This document shows positions 10,061 through 25,000 of a stretch of DNA of 64,000 nucleotides, one piece after another. The position numbers and the translations under genes were made by a program. The notes under the pieces were generated by a model that saw nothing but the letters and a program-made list of their open reading frames with translations, was not told the origin of the DNA and made no database searches. The stretch's first letter is position 1. Every line of letters starts with the position of its first letter. Source of the DNA: Theocolax elegans (lineage: Eukaryota; Arthropoda; Insecta; Hymenoptera; Cerocephalidae); the NCBI GenBank assembly GCA_026168455.1, contig CM047425.1:89097580-89161579 (forward strand), written 5' to 3'.

Positions 10061-11225
10061 ATCCTTGCTTTTAATTGAGAAATTGCAGAATCCTTGACTT
10101 TACTTATCCTTATACATACTATCGATTGCAGGCTTTGTGCGCACGGTTCCTACGTCCGTTTTTATTATTTACGAGGTTGTTTTCTTTTTTTTTTGCATTC
10201 AGAAGGCTGTGTTGGCACCGACGCTTTCGGTTCGCGCAAGTATTTTGTTACCGTGTCTACTTTCGTTTAAGGTAGAATTTTTTATCTTATTTCGGCTTCT
10301 CGATTTTTCCAAATTGTTTTGTTTACTATAAGATTAGTCTTACTGTACTTTTTTCACTATATACTTTATAACTTTGACATTTACGTTCGATATATAGGTA
10401 CATTCGTGATACAATGTATAATTAATACATTAATTATTCATATTTCTAATTACAATATAAATTAATATTTTTATTATTAGTCTAAAGAATATTATGAGCA
10501 AGTTAATTTTATACAAGTGAGATGTATATAAAGTGATTACAATGAAATTTATTAAATAAATGCGGTCAAACTTGATTTTATTTTGTGTTAAAAAAGTCAA
10601 ATTAAAAAGTCATATTATTCCTCATCTTCAAATTAGTTTCGTACACGCATCTCAAAAGTAGATGACTAAATCAAATTCTCTTTTGATACCGTTGACGTGT
10701 ATACTTAAAACTCTAATTATTGCGCTTTTCGTGATGAGATTATTACTACAGTATCGCTTTATAAGTAAAAATAACAGTGACAATTGAGCAAGCCTTGTCA
10801 TTTGTAATTTCTAACTTATCCTTTGCGAACGCAAAATTTGTGTGATCGAATATAATTATACATCGAATGACAAGTATATTTGAATTTTACATTGTTCGAA
10901 ACATTAAATTGTCGCTCGTAACATCATAATTACTTTCCTACTTCTCGTCGAAAAGTATTTTTTTAGAAATATACATATACACTGTAATTGACTAAAAAGT
11001 AAGTAATGAAATAATATATATAACTATATAAATTTTCAATAATTTCAGGTATAACTTCACATACAAAAACTTATAATTTTTGTAGTAGATTATACTTTCT
11101 AGTATTTCGCTTTTTATTTATTTATTATACAGCATTGATTTTTACATCCTAAGTATATAACAAAGCAATTATAGGTTTATAAATGTGTAGGAGATAATTC
11201 ATATAATGTACAATAGTTACATTTG
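10061..11225. other. AT-rich intergenic, no gene recognised
   Basis: Only short frames without family resemblance. I see nothing else of note. Confidence 0.4.
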
Positions 11226-11570
11226 AAACGCAATGTGATACGTAGGGTAAGTATCCGAAAAAGTGGTGATCAGTTCGCTCACACGTAAACGGTATAAACA
11301 CCGAAATAAATCAGCTACGGCGGCCATTGCTGGCAACGCGACTAGGAAGCATTCGCGGTATTATCTTCTGAGTCAGCGGGCAGAAAACGTAGCCCGAGGA
11401 TTTCGTAGTGCAAAGTCGGACGCCTTACCCTGGTGGGGGAAAAATTTCAAGGCCGCGAGTGAAATTCGATATTAGCTATGCGAAGGCGTAATGGATTACA
11501 CAATACGGGTACCGACCGTTGGTTCAATCAATTCGTCATGGGGCAATTTTTTAAGGGTTAAGTTTCGCAA
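11226..11570. other. GC-richer noncoding island
   Basis: Moderate-GC stretch including ggcggccattgctggcaacg. Splice-donor-like sites occur on both strands (plus GTAAGT at 11248; minus GTAAGG near 11427), but no paired exon can be built. Possibly regulatory or a noncoding exon. Confidence 0.25.
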
Positions 11571-14500
11571 GCCAGGAGTCAGTGTATTATGCTTTTATAT
11601 ATTGTTGCAAATCATTATTATTTATCTTCTATTTTTCAAATCCTTTTAATATTGACCAATAAATATATAAGTTATTTTTAATATGTGCATCACATAATAA
11701 TAATAATAAAAGTAAAATGTATCTCACAAATTCTCTGTGCGTAATATCTTTAAAATTTTTGATGAGTCAAAATAAAAATTAATTTAAATGTAATTAAAAA
11801 TATTAAATAGGTGTTTATCATTATACATCAATGGCTCACTAAACTTTGTTTGTACCACTTGAATGAAGTTGATTGACTTGTGTACATACCTATCGCCGAA
11901 TCAAAATAATAATTATTTATACTTTTTTTGTAAATATTTTCTTACGTTTAAACAAACATTAAGTACATTATTTATTAATTTTAAGTGTTTAAAAATCATT
12001 ATTTAGGTTAAATTATTGATGTTTTATGTATAATATAGAAAGGAAGTTTATAATGTACGTAACATGTACTTATGCAATTTCGTTTTTTTTATCGGTGGTT
12101 CAAGATGTAAACTAATTTATTGCTTACAGGTAAACATTTATTTAATACTGATAGGTACTGACAGTACCGATGGTAGATTTAAAGTTTATTCAAATTTCCT
12201 ACGCCACGAGCTTGCAGCGTTACCGGTAAAAGCTCTGCGAATTTCTACGTTAACAACAACTGATGCGATCTACTAATTATCCTCTATTTATATATTATTA
12301 TATTTAAGATAAAATAATATTTAAATTTTATCAATATTTTGAATATTTTATTCGTATCTTTACTACATAATATTATACACAAGTCAACATTTTTCTTATT
12401 AATTTTCTCAAGAATGTTTCAATGTATCAAAAAGTAGCTTTTTACACTTGACTTTCTCAAGTTTTGTAGCAGTCGTTAAAATTGTGGAAACACATTGGAG
12501 TTGACGACTGCCAAAAATTTCCACAAATATGCGTAAGAGACAATAATATGCATCGTGTCATTTATGTGACTTCTGTCAACATAACCCGAGAACTTGCGAA
12601 AAAACTTCAATGTCTCGTAAAACTTTATTTAGCAATAATTTGTAAAACAATTCATTGTTTGCATTGACATAACGTAAAAAAATCCGTTGAATGATTGGTA
12701 AATATAAAGATTTCTAAAGTAAACGAATCAAAAGTGCACTAAAAATTTAATGAGAATTTATTTGATGGTTTATCTGTGCTGAGGAATTAATGTACTCATG
12801 AAAGATATATTAATTCCAAAAATACAAACAGTTTATGATTTCGTCGAAGAAATTGATAAGTACAATCGTATAATACAAAATAAGCAGGATTATTTAATAG
12901 ATTGCTTGAAAATTTTGGATGATATTTAAGAATTTGTTATTTGTAATTCCTGCTACACTTTGGAACATACATCGATTTTCATACAGACCATTGTGACATT
13001 ATTTATATATTTGTTTATCATTATTAAAATAGAAATTTTTAGGACTTCCAAACTATTTTAATTTAATTTTTATTACTAAATAATCGTAGAACAATCATTA
13101 CCGAATTAAAATTTAAAACTATTTTTATTTAAAAATTTTGTTGTAAATATTATAATTTGAAGGAAAACTTTCTGGTTTTGAATCAGAAAATATCTTAAAG
13201 TGATAAAGAATTCTTATATTTTTAAAACGACACGTGGATAGTATATTTAGATTTGTAAAAAACGAGCTGCGCGCAATTATCATTTGAGAAGTGAAATAAA
13301 CACATTTAAGTGGCTAATTAAGGGTTAATAACTTACAAAAGTTCAACTTCGTTAAAATATTAATTAAAATTCATATCATATTAAATGTAACACATAATAA
13401 TTGTTACATTATATACACATAATTAAATATAGATTCGTGTTTATAAATATGCGAAAAGCTAATGAGCCCACTATAAAAGGTGATTTTTAAGAAATAACAA
13501 ATAGTAATAAACCGAATAGTAGTAAAAAAAAATAACAACGAAAATAGACGTTTAATCAAAATATTGTGTCATTGCTATTTTAACTGTATACGCTTTGGAC
13601 AAAGCGAAAGGAAAAAAGACGAAGCTTTTCCTCAAACGCATAAACTATGTATGCATACCGTTGTAATCGTAACTACGTCACCGCCGTAAAATTTTGTTCG
13701 CGAAGAGTAAGAAGTGGAAGGCATGCAAGAGAAAATACAAAAATGTATATTTAGTGAAATTTATTGCAAAGCATTCAGTTACATTGTGTCAGACGATTAT
13801 GTGTATATTTGAGAATGGTTTTAATTAATGTATAATATAAAGTATTATTTATTACTATATAGACTAAATCATCAAGATTAAATCATTCGATTTCTTACTT
13901 TACCTATCTGTCGGACTAAAATTATTTGTCATATATTTATGTGTATATATTTTTAATATGAATTATGAAGTAATCGGGTGGATTCGATGTAGATTTTTTT
14001 GATGACTGCAAAACTGCAATATTTTTTATCTTGCACGCTTTTTGTTTTACCATCTGCTGTAAGATTGTTTAAGCTGTATGATTACTTATAAATATCCGAT
14101 GTAGTAATTGATTTTACTAAGATTTCGTAATCGTTTAAGAAATTCTCTAGCTTTAAATTTAAAATAATTATTTATATGTATTTTTTTTCATAAACTAAGT
14201 CGGCGTTTTATCAATTTATGTTGTTTTTGGTGTGTAAGACGTCCTTATTCAACTATAAAGTGTTTTAAAATTAAGTTATTGGGATGTTACTGTTGTCATC
14301 AAATTTCGATAATCCGCTATAAATCAAATAAATTCGTGTCCTCCTAATTTTATTATGATTACAAATTTTTGAATTACATATAAAAAAGATTGACGATGGT
14401 ATATTTACACTTAACAAAATATTAGACAAGCACACTTTTATCAAGTGTGTAAAGTTTCGTGAGTGTTAAGGATATATGACCAGCTCTCAAAAAGTCGACT

Positions 14501-16194
14501 TACATGACCAAAAACTCGACTCGACGATCTCGTATCAAATAACGAGTCGAGTTGAGTAATTGAGATAAATCGGGCTACTCATAAAAATCGAGTGATTTGA
14601 ATAGTCCGAGCTGCTTGGGAAAATCAAGTTACCTAACTTATGTGAGGTAAAATCATCCGAGCTATAATATCGAATTGTTCGTAATATTCGGGTTGACGAC
14701 TGAATTGCTCAAATATTATGTCGAATATCAAATTAACCGCTTGATTTCCGAATTGATCAATATATCGACCGTTCGATCTACCAGAAATTACGCTCTATTT
14801 ACGTCGCCTTTTAACATCGCATACAAATATTTAATTTTGACATTAGATTTAAAACATTAGTATTTTTCTAAACTATACAACCTCACTTTATTACACACAT
14901 TTGTCTTTCCTAAAATTAAAGTAATTGTTTAGTGTGTCAATCGGGGAATCAAATTTTCAACGATTTGATGAATATATATTGCGAACAGTTTATACAACTT
15001 GAGTTATAAGAGTAGCTGAACAAGTGACTCAATTTGCACGAATAACTTGGTAAATTTTAAATGTTAACAATACTCGAGAACTCGTCTCAAGTCGAATACT
15101 TGCATATTTTTAGTGACTGCATATTAAAGAGTAAAAATTTTTGAAAAGATGGAATAATTCCTTAATTTGTAACACAGATTGAAATGTAAATAATTATTAT
15201 CCACATAAACAATTAATTTATAATGATTTCACTACACAAAATTTCTACTTTTTGTCATATTCCTAATACCTGTTTTTGCAACTGTTTATACTCTAAATTT
15301 TCATAACATATATATCTTGCATTGTTATTCTTTCTTTGCTACCCATACATCCTACTCTTTAAGACTTTTCATGAGATATTACTACCATTTATATGTGGGT
15401 GTGTAGTCTTTCATTTTTCGAATTTAACCGTACCACTTCGCCAAGGTTCCGCCACTGAAAAAAAGAAAACCTACCGGTTAAACTTTGGTTGGAAAATATT
15501 CCTTGAAATGGTCGGTGTATGTATTAGAAGCATTCAGTCTAACTCATGTTAAGTAGGCTTAAGAGGATGGAGTACCTTCATTTAAAATACACACTTACCG
15601 ACATTAATAGATTTTTCAAATTTATCATTTAATTTCCATATTTGTTCAATTTTTTGAGTTAAGGCACATTCTACGATGTGTAAAAATTGTGCGTGTGGTA
15701 AAAAAATTTAGAAAAAATAAAAATTAAAAACTGTATTTGAAAAATCAATTGCAGAAATCTGTAATCAGTACTGTCTCCCCTTAAACACCAAAATTGAACA
15801 TTTTATATACCTCTCATTCATGATGCGGAATCTAAAAATGTAGATAATCATCCCAAAAACCTCACGAGAATGATCACACACATTCAAGAACTGTACAACG
15901 CTTAGCGCTACTTAACGTTCGTAATTGGCCAAGCGCCACTGCGTCGATCCATAATAAATAATAAAATCCATAATAATCTTTTTGAACATTAATATAAATT
16001 AATGATTTGCATTAAAAAAACATTATATTTGTAAATAAAAGAAACTTATTAATTAAACATGAATTATTTTGTCAGCTCATAAATTACACTCCATCCATAT
16101 ACGCAATATAAAAATATTAAAAGAAACTTGTATTTACTTTGGCAATTATTATTAATAGCATGAAAGTGTTATTCTTCTTTTAGACATGGTCGTT
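11571..16194. other. AT-rich intergenic, no gene recognised
   Basis: No frame longer than about 76 codons, and none with recognisable motifs. An 11-bp inverted repeat at 14513-14553 sits in a patch of scattered ACTCGA/TCGAGT motifs (about 14480-15090). Confidence 0.4.
14513..14553. repeat. Perfect 11-bp inverted repeat
   Basis: AACTCGACTCG at 14513-14523 and its exact reverse complement CGAGTCGAGTT at 14543-14553, separated by 19 bases. The surrounding 600 bp carries further ACTCGA/TCGAGT words, as if a decayed repeat. Confidence 0.6.
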
Positions 16195-16560
16195 ATTACT
16201 CCTCAAACAAATCGACTCTCGAGATGTACAAGTGTAGAAAAGGCTGTACAACTATAGAAACAATCAAAAGTACCTCTGCAGCTCGAACAATCTCTCTCAA
16301 TCTCCACTAAGAGAGCGAAGAAAAGCCCACCCGCGAAGACTCGTCCGAAAATAGTCGACGCGTGTCGTTGGACCGATGCCACCTTCGATAGAGTAATAAT
16401 CGTCTTCTCCCACATGAAAATAAATTACATGTCCGACCACACCGGGACTCGTTCCACTTACGCGGTGGAGATTCCGATCGTGTGAGTTTCAGCTATACGG
16501 CTGATTAATCGAACTCCTCCTCTGTCTCATTTGTAAGAGAGATTGATGAGACGCGCATCG
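16195..16560. other. GC-richer noncoding island
   Basis: Mixed-composition stretch between AT-rich regions; the longest frame (minus, 70 codons) has no family features. Possibly regulatory. It lies 1.9-2.3 kb beyond the 3' end of Mp20. Confidence 0.25.
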
Positions 16561-18491
16561 AGGATTTATAAACGAATCAAATTGCACAGTTTACAAGACG
16601 ACCAGTTTTCTAGGTCGGGAAATCGAGTATCTTGTTGTTTGCAAGCTTCAAATATTTTTGTTTTGTTTTCGCACGCATTCACGTCTGCAGTTTCATTGTT
16701 TTTCTACGCAAAATTTACGATTCACGGATTTATTGTTGCGTGTTGTTGGAAAATATATCTAAACCATTTGTGATTTATATTTGCGATTATTTCGTACAAG
16801 TTATCATTGTTATAATTGGCTAATGATACGATTGAAAAGTCTTGACAAAATGAATTTAAATCATCCTTTACTTAGTTTAAACTGACACTAAAATAATCAG
16901 CGATCTCTTATTCACATCGATTAAGCATAACGAGATTTAAGTATTATAAGAAATTAACAAGATTATTTTTCTATTTCAAGATATTGAATCTATTGCGAAA
17001 TATTAGTTTTTTGACTAAAATAAATAAAATGTTCAAGTCTCTTTTACAATAAATTTGAAGAAAAAAATAAATAAAAGATTTATTTAATAATTGATTTTAT
17101 AAAAGTATATCAATTTATAATGATTTTGTCATGTAAACTACATAATATATATATAGTGAGACAAATTAGGAATGAATAATAATTAATAATCATTACAAAC
17201 AGTAATCATCACCGTTACAAGTGTATCAGCTACAGAGAGTGCACTTATTAAATTAATTATCGGTATACATTTGAATTAAGTGTATAACGTTTTTCCAGTG
17301 TGCTTGAGCCAAGTGCCTCTTGAACCACTCAGAATCGAAGAAACTAAAGTGCAGTCATTAATAAGCTTCGAGTTCCACAGCTACATCTATCCACATTTTA
17401 AATATAAATAACTATTTTACTGCCATCGGACCTTGGCGGCCGGAAAAGAAGAAGCCCGCGACCTATTTTAAAGCGCTTCCCTCTCTTTTCCGTTCCGCGT
17501 TGTTGTGCGGCTAAAATTACCACAATATCCTGGAGCCTGCGTCGACCAGAAATAGACCCAGGTTTACTTGCTGACTTTTGGAAAATCAATGGAATTTCAC
17601 AAAACTATTTGCAGATTGAATTGATATCAATATTTTTTTTAGATCGAAATCATATTATCTGTGGGTCAAGGAAATTGGAATTTTCCATGACATATTTTAA
17701 TTAATTTTGATTGTTATCAATTTATAAAGAAATGTTAAATGCACACTTGTTTCAAGTAAATGTTAAATTTTGATAATTATATAGTATGTATACTTTCATA
17801 TATCGTAATAAATTAAAGCACAAGTATCAATGTATAGTGGTGCAAAAACCTGTTGTAAATAAATAAAAATAGTGTGAATTAAGATATACCATGAAAAATA
17901 TTCCAACTATCGCAAGATATGGAATTGGAGGACGACAATTCGTATAATTAATGAACAAAAACAAAACTCTAAATTATCAATAGAATTTATTTGGTGTTCT
18001 TCGTATTGTAATAAAAAAAATAATAGTGCAAGATAAAATTTTTACAAACGTACGTGGTTGAATCACATAAAATTTATCGTGAAATAGAAAAAAAAAATAA
18101 GTAGTGTGAGAAGGTTTAACTCGTGAACGTATTACGTCAAGTAACAGAAGAGTTTTTCAGTCTCACTTCTACTAAAAATAGAATTCTTATTTTCGTCCCG
18201 ATTATATATGATAGCGTATAGTCGATCCGCGGGTGAAATAAACTTGAGAGACGCCAGACTCGTGGATAATAAATAAAATTCTCTATATTATACGATTACA
18301 AAAAGGTTAAATAAATATAATACCATAACGTTTAAATAATAATATATGTACATAAAAAGTATAAATCATGATAATTCAGAGGCGTGGTGATACGAGCGCC
18401 TACTTTATATATATATACGAAGTTCGATGATACTTTGATTCATTCGATCCTGTCGCAAAGGCTCGATGATGCATTCTGGTTGACGGAAAAT
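16561..18491. other. Mp20 3' flank, largely AT-rich
   Basis: Contains a GC-richer patch at 17400-17590 and presumably the Mp20 3' UTR at its right end. I could not identify a clear AATAAA (minus strand) close to the stop codon. Confidence 0.3.
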
Positions 18492-21400
18492 TTACTTTCC
18501 GAGAAGAATTTTACGGGAGGCGCCGATGTTCTGGCCAGCCTGCGTGGCACCCTTGTTGGAACCGGCTTGCAGTCCAATCACGGTTTGACCAGCCTTCAGC
18601 TGTTCTTCGGTAAAGTCGCGCTTGCATTCGTCAGCGGGTTTGGGTCCTAGGTTGGGTCCTTTGTATTCAGGGTGTCTGTAGGTCTATTGACAAAATACGA
18701 CGGTTTGACGTATAATGGAAAAATTGAGTAAAATAAAAGCGAAGAGCATTTGTCATTTGAATAAACAAAATACTAACATCCGGGTATTAGACATCTTCAA
18801 CCAAGTTACAATAGATCAATTTTACAATTATATATTGCTTAATAATTTACTATTGAACAAGAAATTATATTTAATTTTAGAAATGTAAAACAATGCAATT
18901 GAATAATAATAAAAAAACTATCTAATGTCGATAAAAATCAATTAAAAATTGGGATTAACACTTTCCACGAATATGTTAAGTAATGATGAATCGATTGTTA
19001 CCAATGTACTAAATCAAGTAAAACGTTTAATTCTTTAAAAAATAATCAAATTCGATAAGAAAAAGGAGTATAAGAACTGCATAAATGCTGCAAATATTTC
19101 AATATATAAATAACAAGTAATAAACAGCGAAGGATGGAGCTAAGTAAATATCGTGTTATCCCAATTAAAAAATGAGAGATGGCGAATGTGTCCCAAAATA
19201 TATGAAAGCCAAGCGCATCAAATAATGTGGAGCAATGTCATAATAAAAGCCAGAGACTCGCGTCAATTGCGAGAGACTCACCTCGCGACCGAGGGCGAAC
19301 AGGGCAGTGATGACTTGTGCAATGTCTTTCTTCTCCCACAGATCAGCGGTCTGGAAAACATCGACGTCGCTCACTCCGTAGTCTTTCACGGCTTTCTGGA
19401 ACCTAATTTATCGATAAATTATATATATATACATCTATATAAAAAATAGATCGTAACAAAAATTGGGTCGCGATTGAGCAATTTCACGGTGTATCAGCTT
19501 CGATATGATATTTAATTGAGATGCCGCAAGCTTGGGAAATCCGTGCCAACTTGGACGTCTTCTCCGAGCAGTCTGGTAAATTCATGATTTTTCGCAACGA
19601 GCAAACAAATTGCGTCACCGCTTTACAACGTTAACGTAACGGCCTTTTTCAAATGAAGATGAATATTTTGATTGAAAGGGTAAACGGACCGTTTCTTTAA
19701 ACTAAATTTATAAGATAATCAAATATTTAACGAAAAAAAAAGTGACGACTCTAGATGTTGAAATTGCATTTCAATTTTCTTTGAAAACAAATTAATTATT
19801 AAAGCTTTTATTGATGTTCTGTCAGTTTACAGATATTAAAAAAAAATCGTTTATAGGACTAATAATAGATTATGATTAATCTGATAGATATGGTCTAACG
19901 TATCAGTAGCATCTGAATATACGAGTCCAAAATATGTTTGACTCATTTTAGAAATTTCGTCAGAATGATTTATATGGATTTATATTTAAACGGTTATAAA
20001 GTCGTCTACTTTTGCATGAGTTGTCTAGATGTCAAAAAATATCACTTTAACTCATGTAACTTTCAAATATAAATTTTTCTAGCGTTTTTAAATGAATTCT
20101 CAAAGTAATAAAATTTAACAGACATTCTATAAGCTGATAACCCGAAAAATGAGTTAATTAATTGATTAGAGACGATAGCGAAAATAAAGCGATTATATCA
20201 ACGATAAATTGAGGGTATGATTAAGTGATTAACTTTTTACTATACTAACTTTTTACTCTTAAATACACAGCTATAGTTTTAGCAATTATTTTTAAAAATG
20301 TTCAATCAAGAAATATTCACAATTCGTTCAGTAAATCAATAATAGGTTATATTTTATTAGTCTATAAATTATATATATAACTGAATATACAAAAACAGTG
20401 ATCTAAACATATAAATCTGGTAGGATTTTAAAAATTTCAATTCAAGCATAGATTATAACATATCGTTTTAATAAAAGCACAACCTTTTACTTTCGAATAC
20501 AAGACTTTTATTGATATTCCCGAAGTCAGTAATTTTTGCACTATGACGTATGCCAAACATATACATGCAGAAATACGTACTTAAAAAGTATATCTACGCA
20601 CACGTAACCAATTAAATTTAACAATAAACTTTATTAATAGAGATTTCCCTCAAATTTATATACACAAATACTTAAAATAATTATAACTTACTTGTTGATG
20701 TTCTCCATCATCTTGAACTCTCCACCGGATGTGTTGATTTTGTTGATGGATCCAGGTTGGATTTTGTTCATCAATTCGCAAAGAACAACACCGTCCTTAA
20801 GAACTTCTTCAATTGGGACTCCAGCGGGGAATTTTTTGCCCAAAAGAGCCTCAATCCATTCCTGAGCCTCGCGCTCCTGTTCGGGGTCGCGCTTAGCCAT
20901 GATCTATAACAAAAATATACATAAATGTATATATGTTTCGATTACTTTAAAAATAGTATTTTTCTTAATATCCTCGTTACCAGCAATTTTTTTCTGCACA
21001 TGTAAAGCTTTATACTTTTGCACAAAGCCAATTTTTAGAAAATAAGTTTTGTAAGAATAACACTTGAGGAGCTTAGTTTTTTCAGAATTCCGTTTTGTAA
21101 TATTTTAACTATTTGAATACAGTTATAACGTAGATAATAACTAGTGAATTAAATTTATTTACATGAAATCTAACGAAGGTACGTGACAATATTTATAATA
21201 AGAAAACATTGAAAATACATTTTTTATGTTTTATATACATTTAAATAACTATTTTAGCAAAGATTAAAAATTAAATCTTGTATAATATACCGTAAGTCTA
21301 GGAAATAATACATTAAACATTATTATCGAAAAAATAGCTGTTATGATCTTTAAACGTTCTAATTAACGTTCTAATTGTGTATAATCTATATAAGCTAAAA

Positions 21401-21728
21401 TCACTTATAAAAGTCTCGGAGAAAAAGGTAAATTTGGATTAACAATCTTTCTCTTAGCATAAATATCTAGCACCAAACGTGAGTTCAAATAGTTTCTATA
21501 AATGAAATCCGTGCACACAGAAGATCTAAAATTGATTCGAAAAATTCTCGTCATCATTGTCATCGCATCTATCATCAAAAATGTCTAAGTGCAAATAATT
21601 GGAAAGCTTCGAGATGAAAAGAAATAAAGATAGACTGTTAACAATAGCAAAAAAAAGAAGTATTATTGTTTGCAACGACAGGTGTTGAAAGTGTATACCT
21701 TGGCGCGGACTTGACGTTCAAGGGCCAT
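18492..21728 (-). CDS. Mp20: Muscle protein 20 (calponin/transgelin family)
   Basis: Complete four-exon gene: 21728-21699, 20903-20692, 19402-19282 and 18683-18492, all with GT-AG introns, encoding 184 residues, the same length as Drosophila Mp20. The first exon codes only MALERQVRAK. A single calponin-homology domain follows (about residues 20-125, EAQEWIEALLGKKF ... DLWEKKDIAQVITALFALGR). A C-terminal calponin-like repeat (VIGLQAGSNKGATQAGQN, about residues 157-175) follows, ending ILLGK. In insects the protein is abundant in synchronous muscle and is thought to bind thin filaments through the CH domain and repeat. The start at 21728 is preferred over the ATG at 20900 because the small upstream exon splices in frame and sits about 55 bases downstream of a TATA-box-derived start site. 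Codon use is GC-richer than in neighbouring genes, as expected for a highly expressed gene. Confidence 0.96.
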
Positions 21729-21809
21729 CTTGCGAGTTGCTTGCGGGTTTGTCCTTAGCAAACGAGCGGCGACAACTAAAATGGTAGAGATGCCGATCCA
21801 CCGGCGGAC

Positions 21810-21815
21810 TTTATA
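21810..21815 (-). promoter_or_regulatory. TATA box of Mp20
   Basis: TATAAA on the minus strand (within CTCGCTATAAAGTCC), 82 bases upstream of the ATG. A start site about 30 bases downstream (near 21785) would give a 5' UTR of about 56 bases. A GA-run (plus 21857-21876) lies just upstream, compatible with GAGA-factor sites. A strong TATA fits a muscle gene with high expression. Confidence 0.65.
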
Positions 21816-22029
21816 GCGAGACGCAACAGGTTCCTACCCACGCGCTCAATCTTTTCGCTGCAAAAGAGAGAGAGAAAAGAAGACCTTGGTGTCGAGGGGG
21901 AAAATTTGGATCGTCGGTATTCTAATATTGGCGGATGTGTGCGCCGTTCGGTCAAAAAGTCCATGAGCGCGACGGAGAAGAAGAAAGAGAGAAAGAGGAT
22001 GACGGGACCGTATTTACCCCGGCGATGAT

Positions 22030-25000
22030 TCGATGCCGGGAGAACGCAAATCGTCGCGTACCGATTTGTGGATGAAAAGATTCTCGAGAATTCCCCCGAT
22101 CAATCGTTTCTTCCTCATCCTAACTATATGGAAATAATAGTGAAGTGTCTTTTCTTATTTGGAATCACCAATTATTTTCGTCATTTCTTATATTTTTATT
22201 TTATTTCTCAAGAAGAAACATTTAGGAAAAATATATCGTTTGATGGGTAACTTTAAGTACTGTTCCCATTATCGAAATAATCTTTGATTCATTAATTGAT
22301 TAGACTATTTTAGATACACAAATACAGAAAGGAAGGTAATAAAATTGTATAAATATTCTTCGAGTGCGAATGATATCGATGTCGTTAATTGTTATTCAAT
22401 TTTTGCATTATACTTCTTAATTGAATTAATGCAGAAGGCTACTCTTAATACATTCATTGCAATTTTTAAAAGTTTTCAGAAGTAACGAAATTGTAAAACA
22501 GTTTATACAAATTTTCCAATAATATTTATTATTTTATTAATTTGTAAAAAATTAAATTGCATAAATTTATCAAAAATTCTTTAAAATATTCATTTTGTGA
22601 TTCGTTCGTGACAAATGAAACACGGGCACGATGTAAACTTGAGCTATTTCGTAACAAAGTACAAGGTTTCAGTATAATTTTTTATTCACATGATAAAATG
22701 TTTGCTCTAAACTTAACGTTGGTTAAATAAAATTTAAATATAAAAAGTTTTCGCAACAAAATTTAACGTTTAAAACCTCTGTTGTTGTAATTGTGTTTTA
22801 TTATTTAAAAGATATTAATATAATCTTATTTTATAATTGTAAATCATTTATGTTTATTGTTAATTTTTTTGTTTGTCCCGCATATTTCACTAGATTTTTT
22901 TATTTTTAATAGTACAGTAGTAGTTAATATGAAAATGGTTAGGATAATATGAAAATTTGTGAATCATAATGTTTTATTGACAATTATTTACGCAATATAT
23001 AAATAGAAAGCTACATATCGTATTATACATTGCGATCATACCAATTCTCTTGTCCATTAATTAATATTGAAAGCTCTATAACAATTATATAATGGAAGAA
23101 AGATTTGCATTTTGATTTAACAAACGCAACAATTACGAGCAACCTATTTTAAAGCATTTATCTCATTCGGATAATAAAGTAAACAAAAAATATTTTTGCT
23201 CTGTTATAGTTCCATATTTGTGATACGTGCGCAGCCGAAAATATTAAAGAATATTATTATTCCGCTGAAAAATTGTTAAGATTTCAATACAAGAATCCAT
23301 GATTGTATGTAAATATAAACATTCTTTCCGCGAAAAAGTAAAAATAGAGCATGTATTAAACCCCGCAAAACAAGAAAAAATTCTTTCTCGCGTAACATTT
23401 ATACGTATCATAATTAAAATTTATCCTAATTTAAACGAATGTTTCCATTACGTGTACATATATATTGATATATTAGCTCGTAAGTAAATGAAAGTCTTGA
23501 TAAAATATATGTTTTTTATAAAACGAATTATTTAGGAAATTGACAATAAATGAAATTGTGATTATCACGCTTTAAATTAACCTGTGAATCACTCAAATAT
23601 GTTGCCAACAAAGTATTCAAACATTACTCCAATAGACGCGAAAATTTAACTGAATCATCTTGCGCGACAAAAAGTTAAATATATAAATAATTTATATGGA
23701 GTTATTCATGTCGTGAAACAAACATTCTTTCTGTGCAAAACACAAATTCCTTATTTTGTAATCCTGATAAAACTAAAGTTCTGTAACACCGACCCGTAAT
23801 TTTTATATTAGATTATAATCGTGATGAGCAATCGTAAATAAATCATTTGTTTCTTTTGAGTATTTGCGAGACTGCACTGTTAATTAATGTTATCCTTAAT
23901 CAAAATGAATGTTTTAATATAGGTAATCATTAAACATAAATTTTTAATATTAGCATAATTAACGATTATAATAGCTACATAGATTTTGCAACCTGAAAAT
24001 GGATTCTCTTATATTAATCATCGTATGCGCACCCATTCATATTTGTTTGACGTGTAAGACAATTATTGGTATTAAAATTATGTTTAATATAAAGTTAGAT
24101 TTAATTATCACCAATGTGTTCCATAGGAATCAAAATAAAATGATTTTAAAACGACACATATAATTTATATTCCACGTCTCTTTCTAATGACATTGACACA
24201 AATTCTTTCAGAACCATTTTTTGGTTCACAGTGTTATTTAAGATATTTCTTACTGTATATCCAGTCTCAGAATACAGAAAAACTATTTTCTCGAAGGTGA
24301 TGTCGCGTGTATGCCCTAGAACGTTAACTAACATAAACATATCAGCAATATTCTATACAATTTAAATATGTAGAATGGGGCAATATTTCTAAACAATACT
24401 TTAAATCTTTACAGAATTGTGTAAAAAAAGAAAAAATAGAACTACAGCGGACTTTGCGGGGTTATATACTGATTAACAAGAAAATGTAAATTATATAATC
24501 ATGTATATATTTAAATGGGATATTTTTGAGTTAACGAGAATACGTTATCGTTTTACTTGTTGTAACGTTTCAATTATTTTATGGTATATACATATGCTTT
24601 AAATAATATTAAATATTTATATCAAAAAAAAGAAGGTGTATATTTTTTTCGTTTCTACCATACATTCTGCATTTCAATAGTAAATGTGATTTAAGATTTT
24701 TACACCTATTTATTTTTTACAGTAGTTTTTAGTAAGAATATAAAATTTTTTAAAGAGTGTGCGTATTGACGCACTGTTTGTTTTTGAATCGCATGCATAC
24801 CCGCTCTATCAAAAGATACTGTTTGATGTATGTGTGAAGGATGATTTCAAACTTTGAAACTATAAAACTCTCGTTTGTTTAAAAATCATCACTTTTACAC
24901 TATTATCGAAAACTATTATTAAACAAAAATTATATTTAATATTTAAGCAACGTGAGAAAAAATATTTTTTTAAATACAGGTATGGTTCGGTTATTATCAA

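Noticed and set aside
20688..20900. Mp20 starting at the MAKRDPEQ methionine
   Set aside because: An upstream 30-base exon with ATG, donor and TATA promoter joins in frame and gives the family's usual N-terminus and length.
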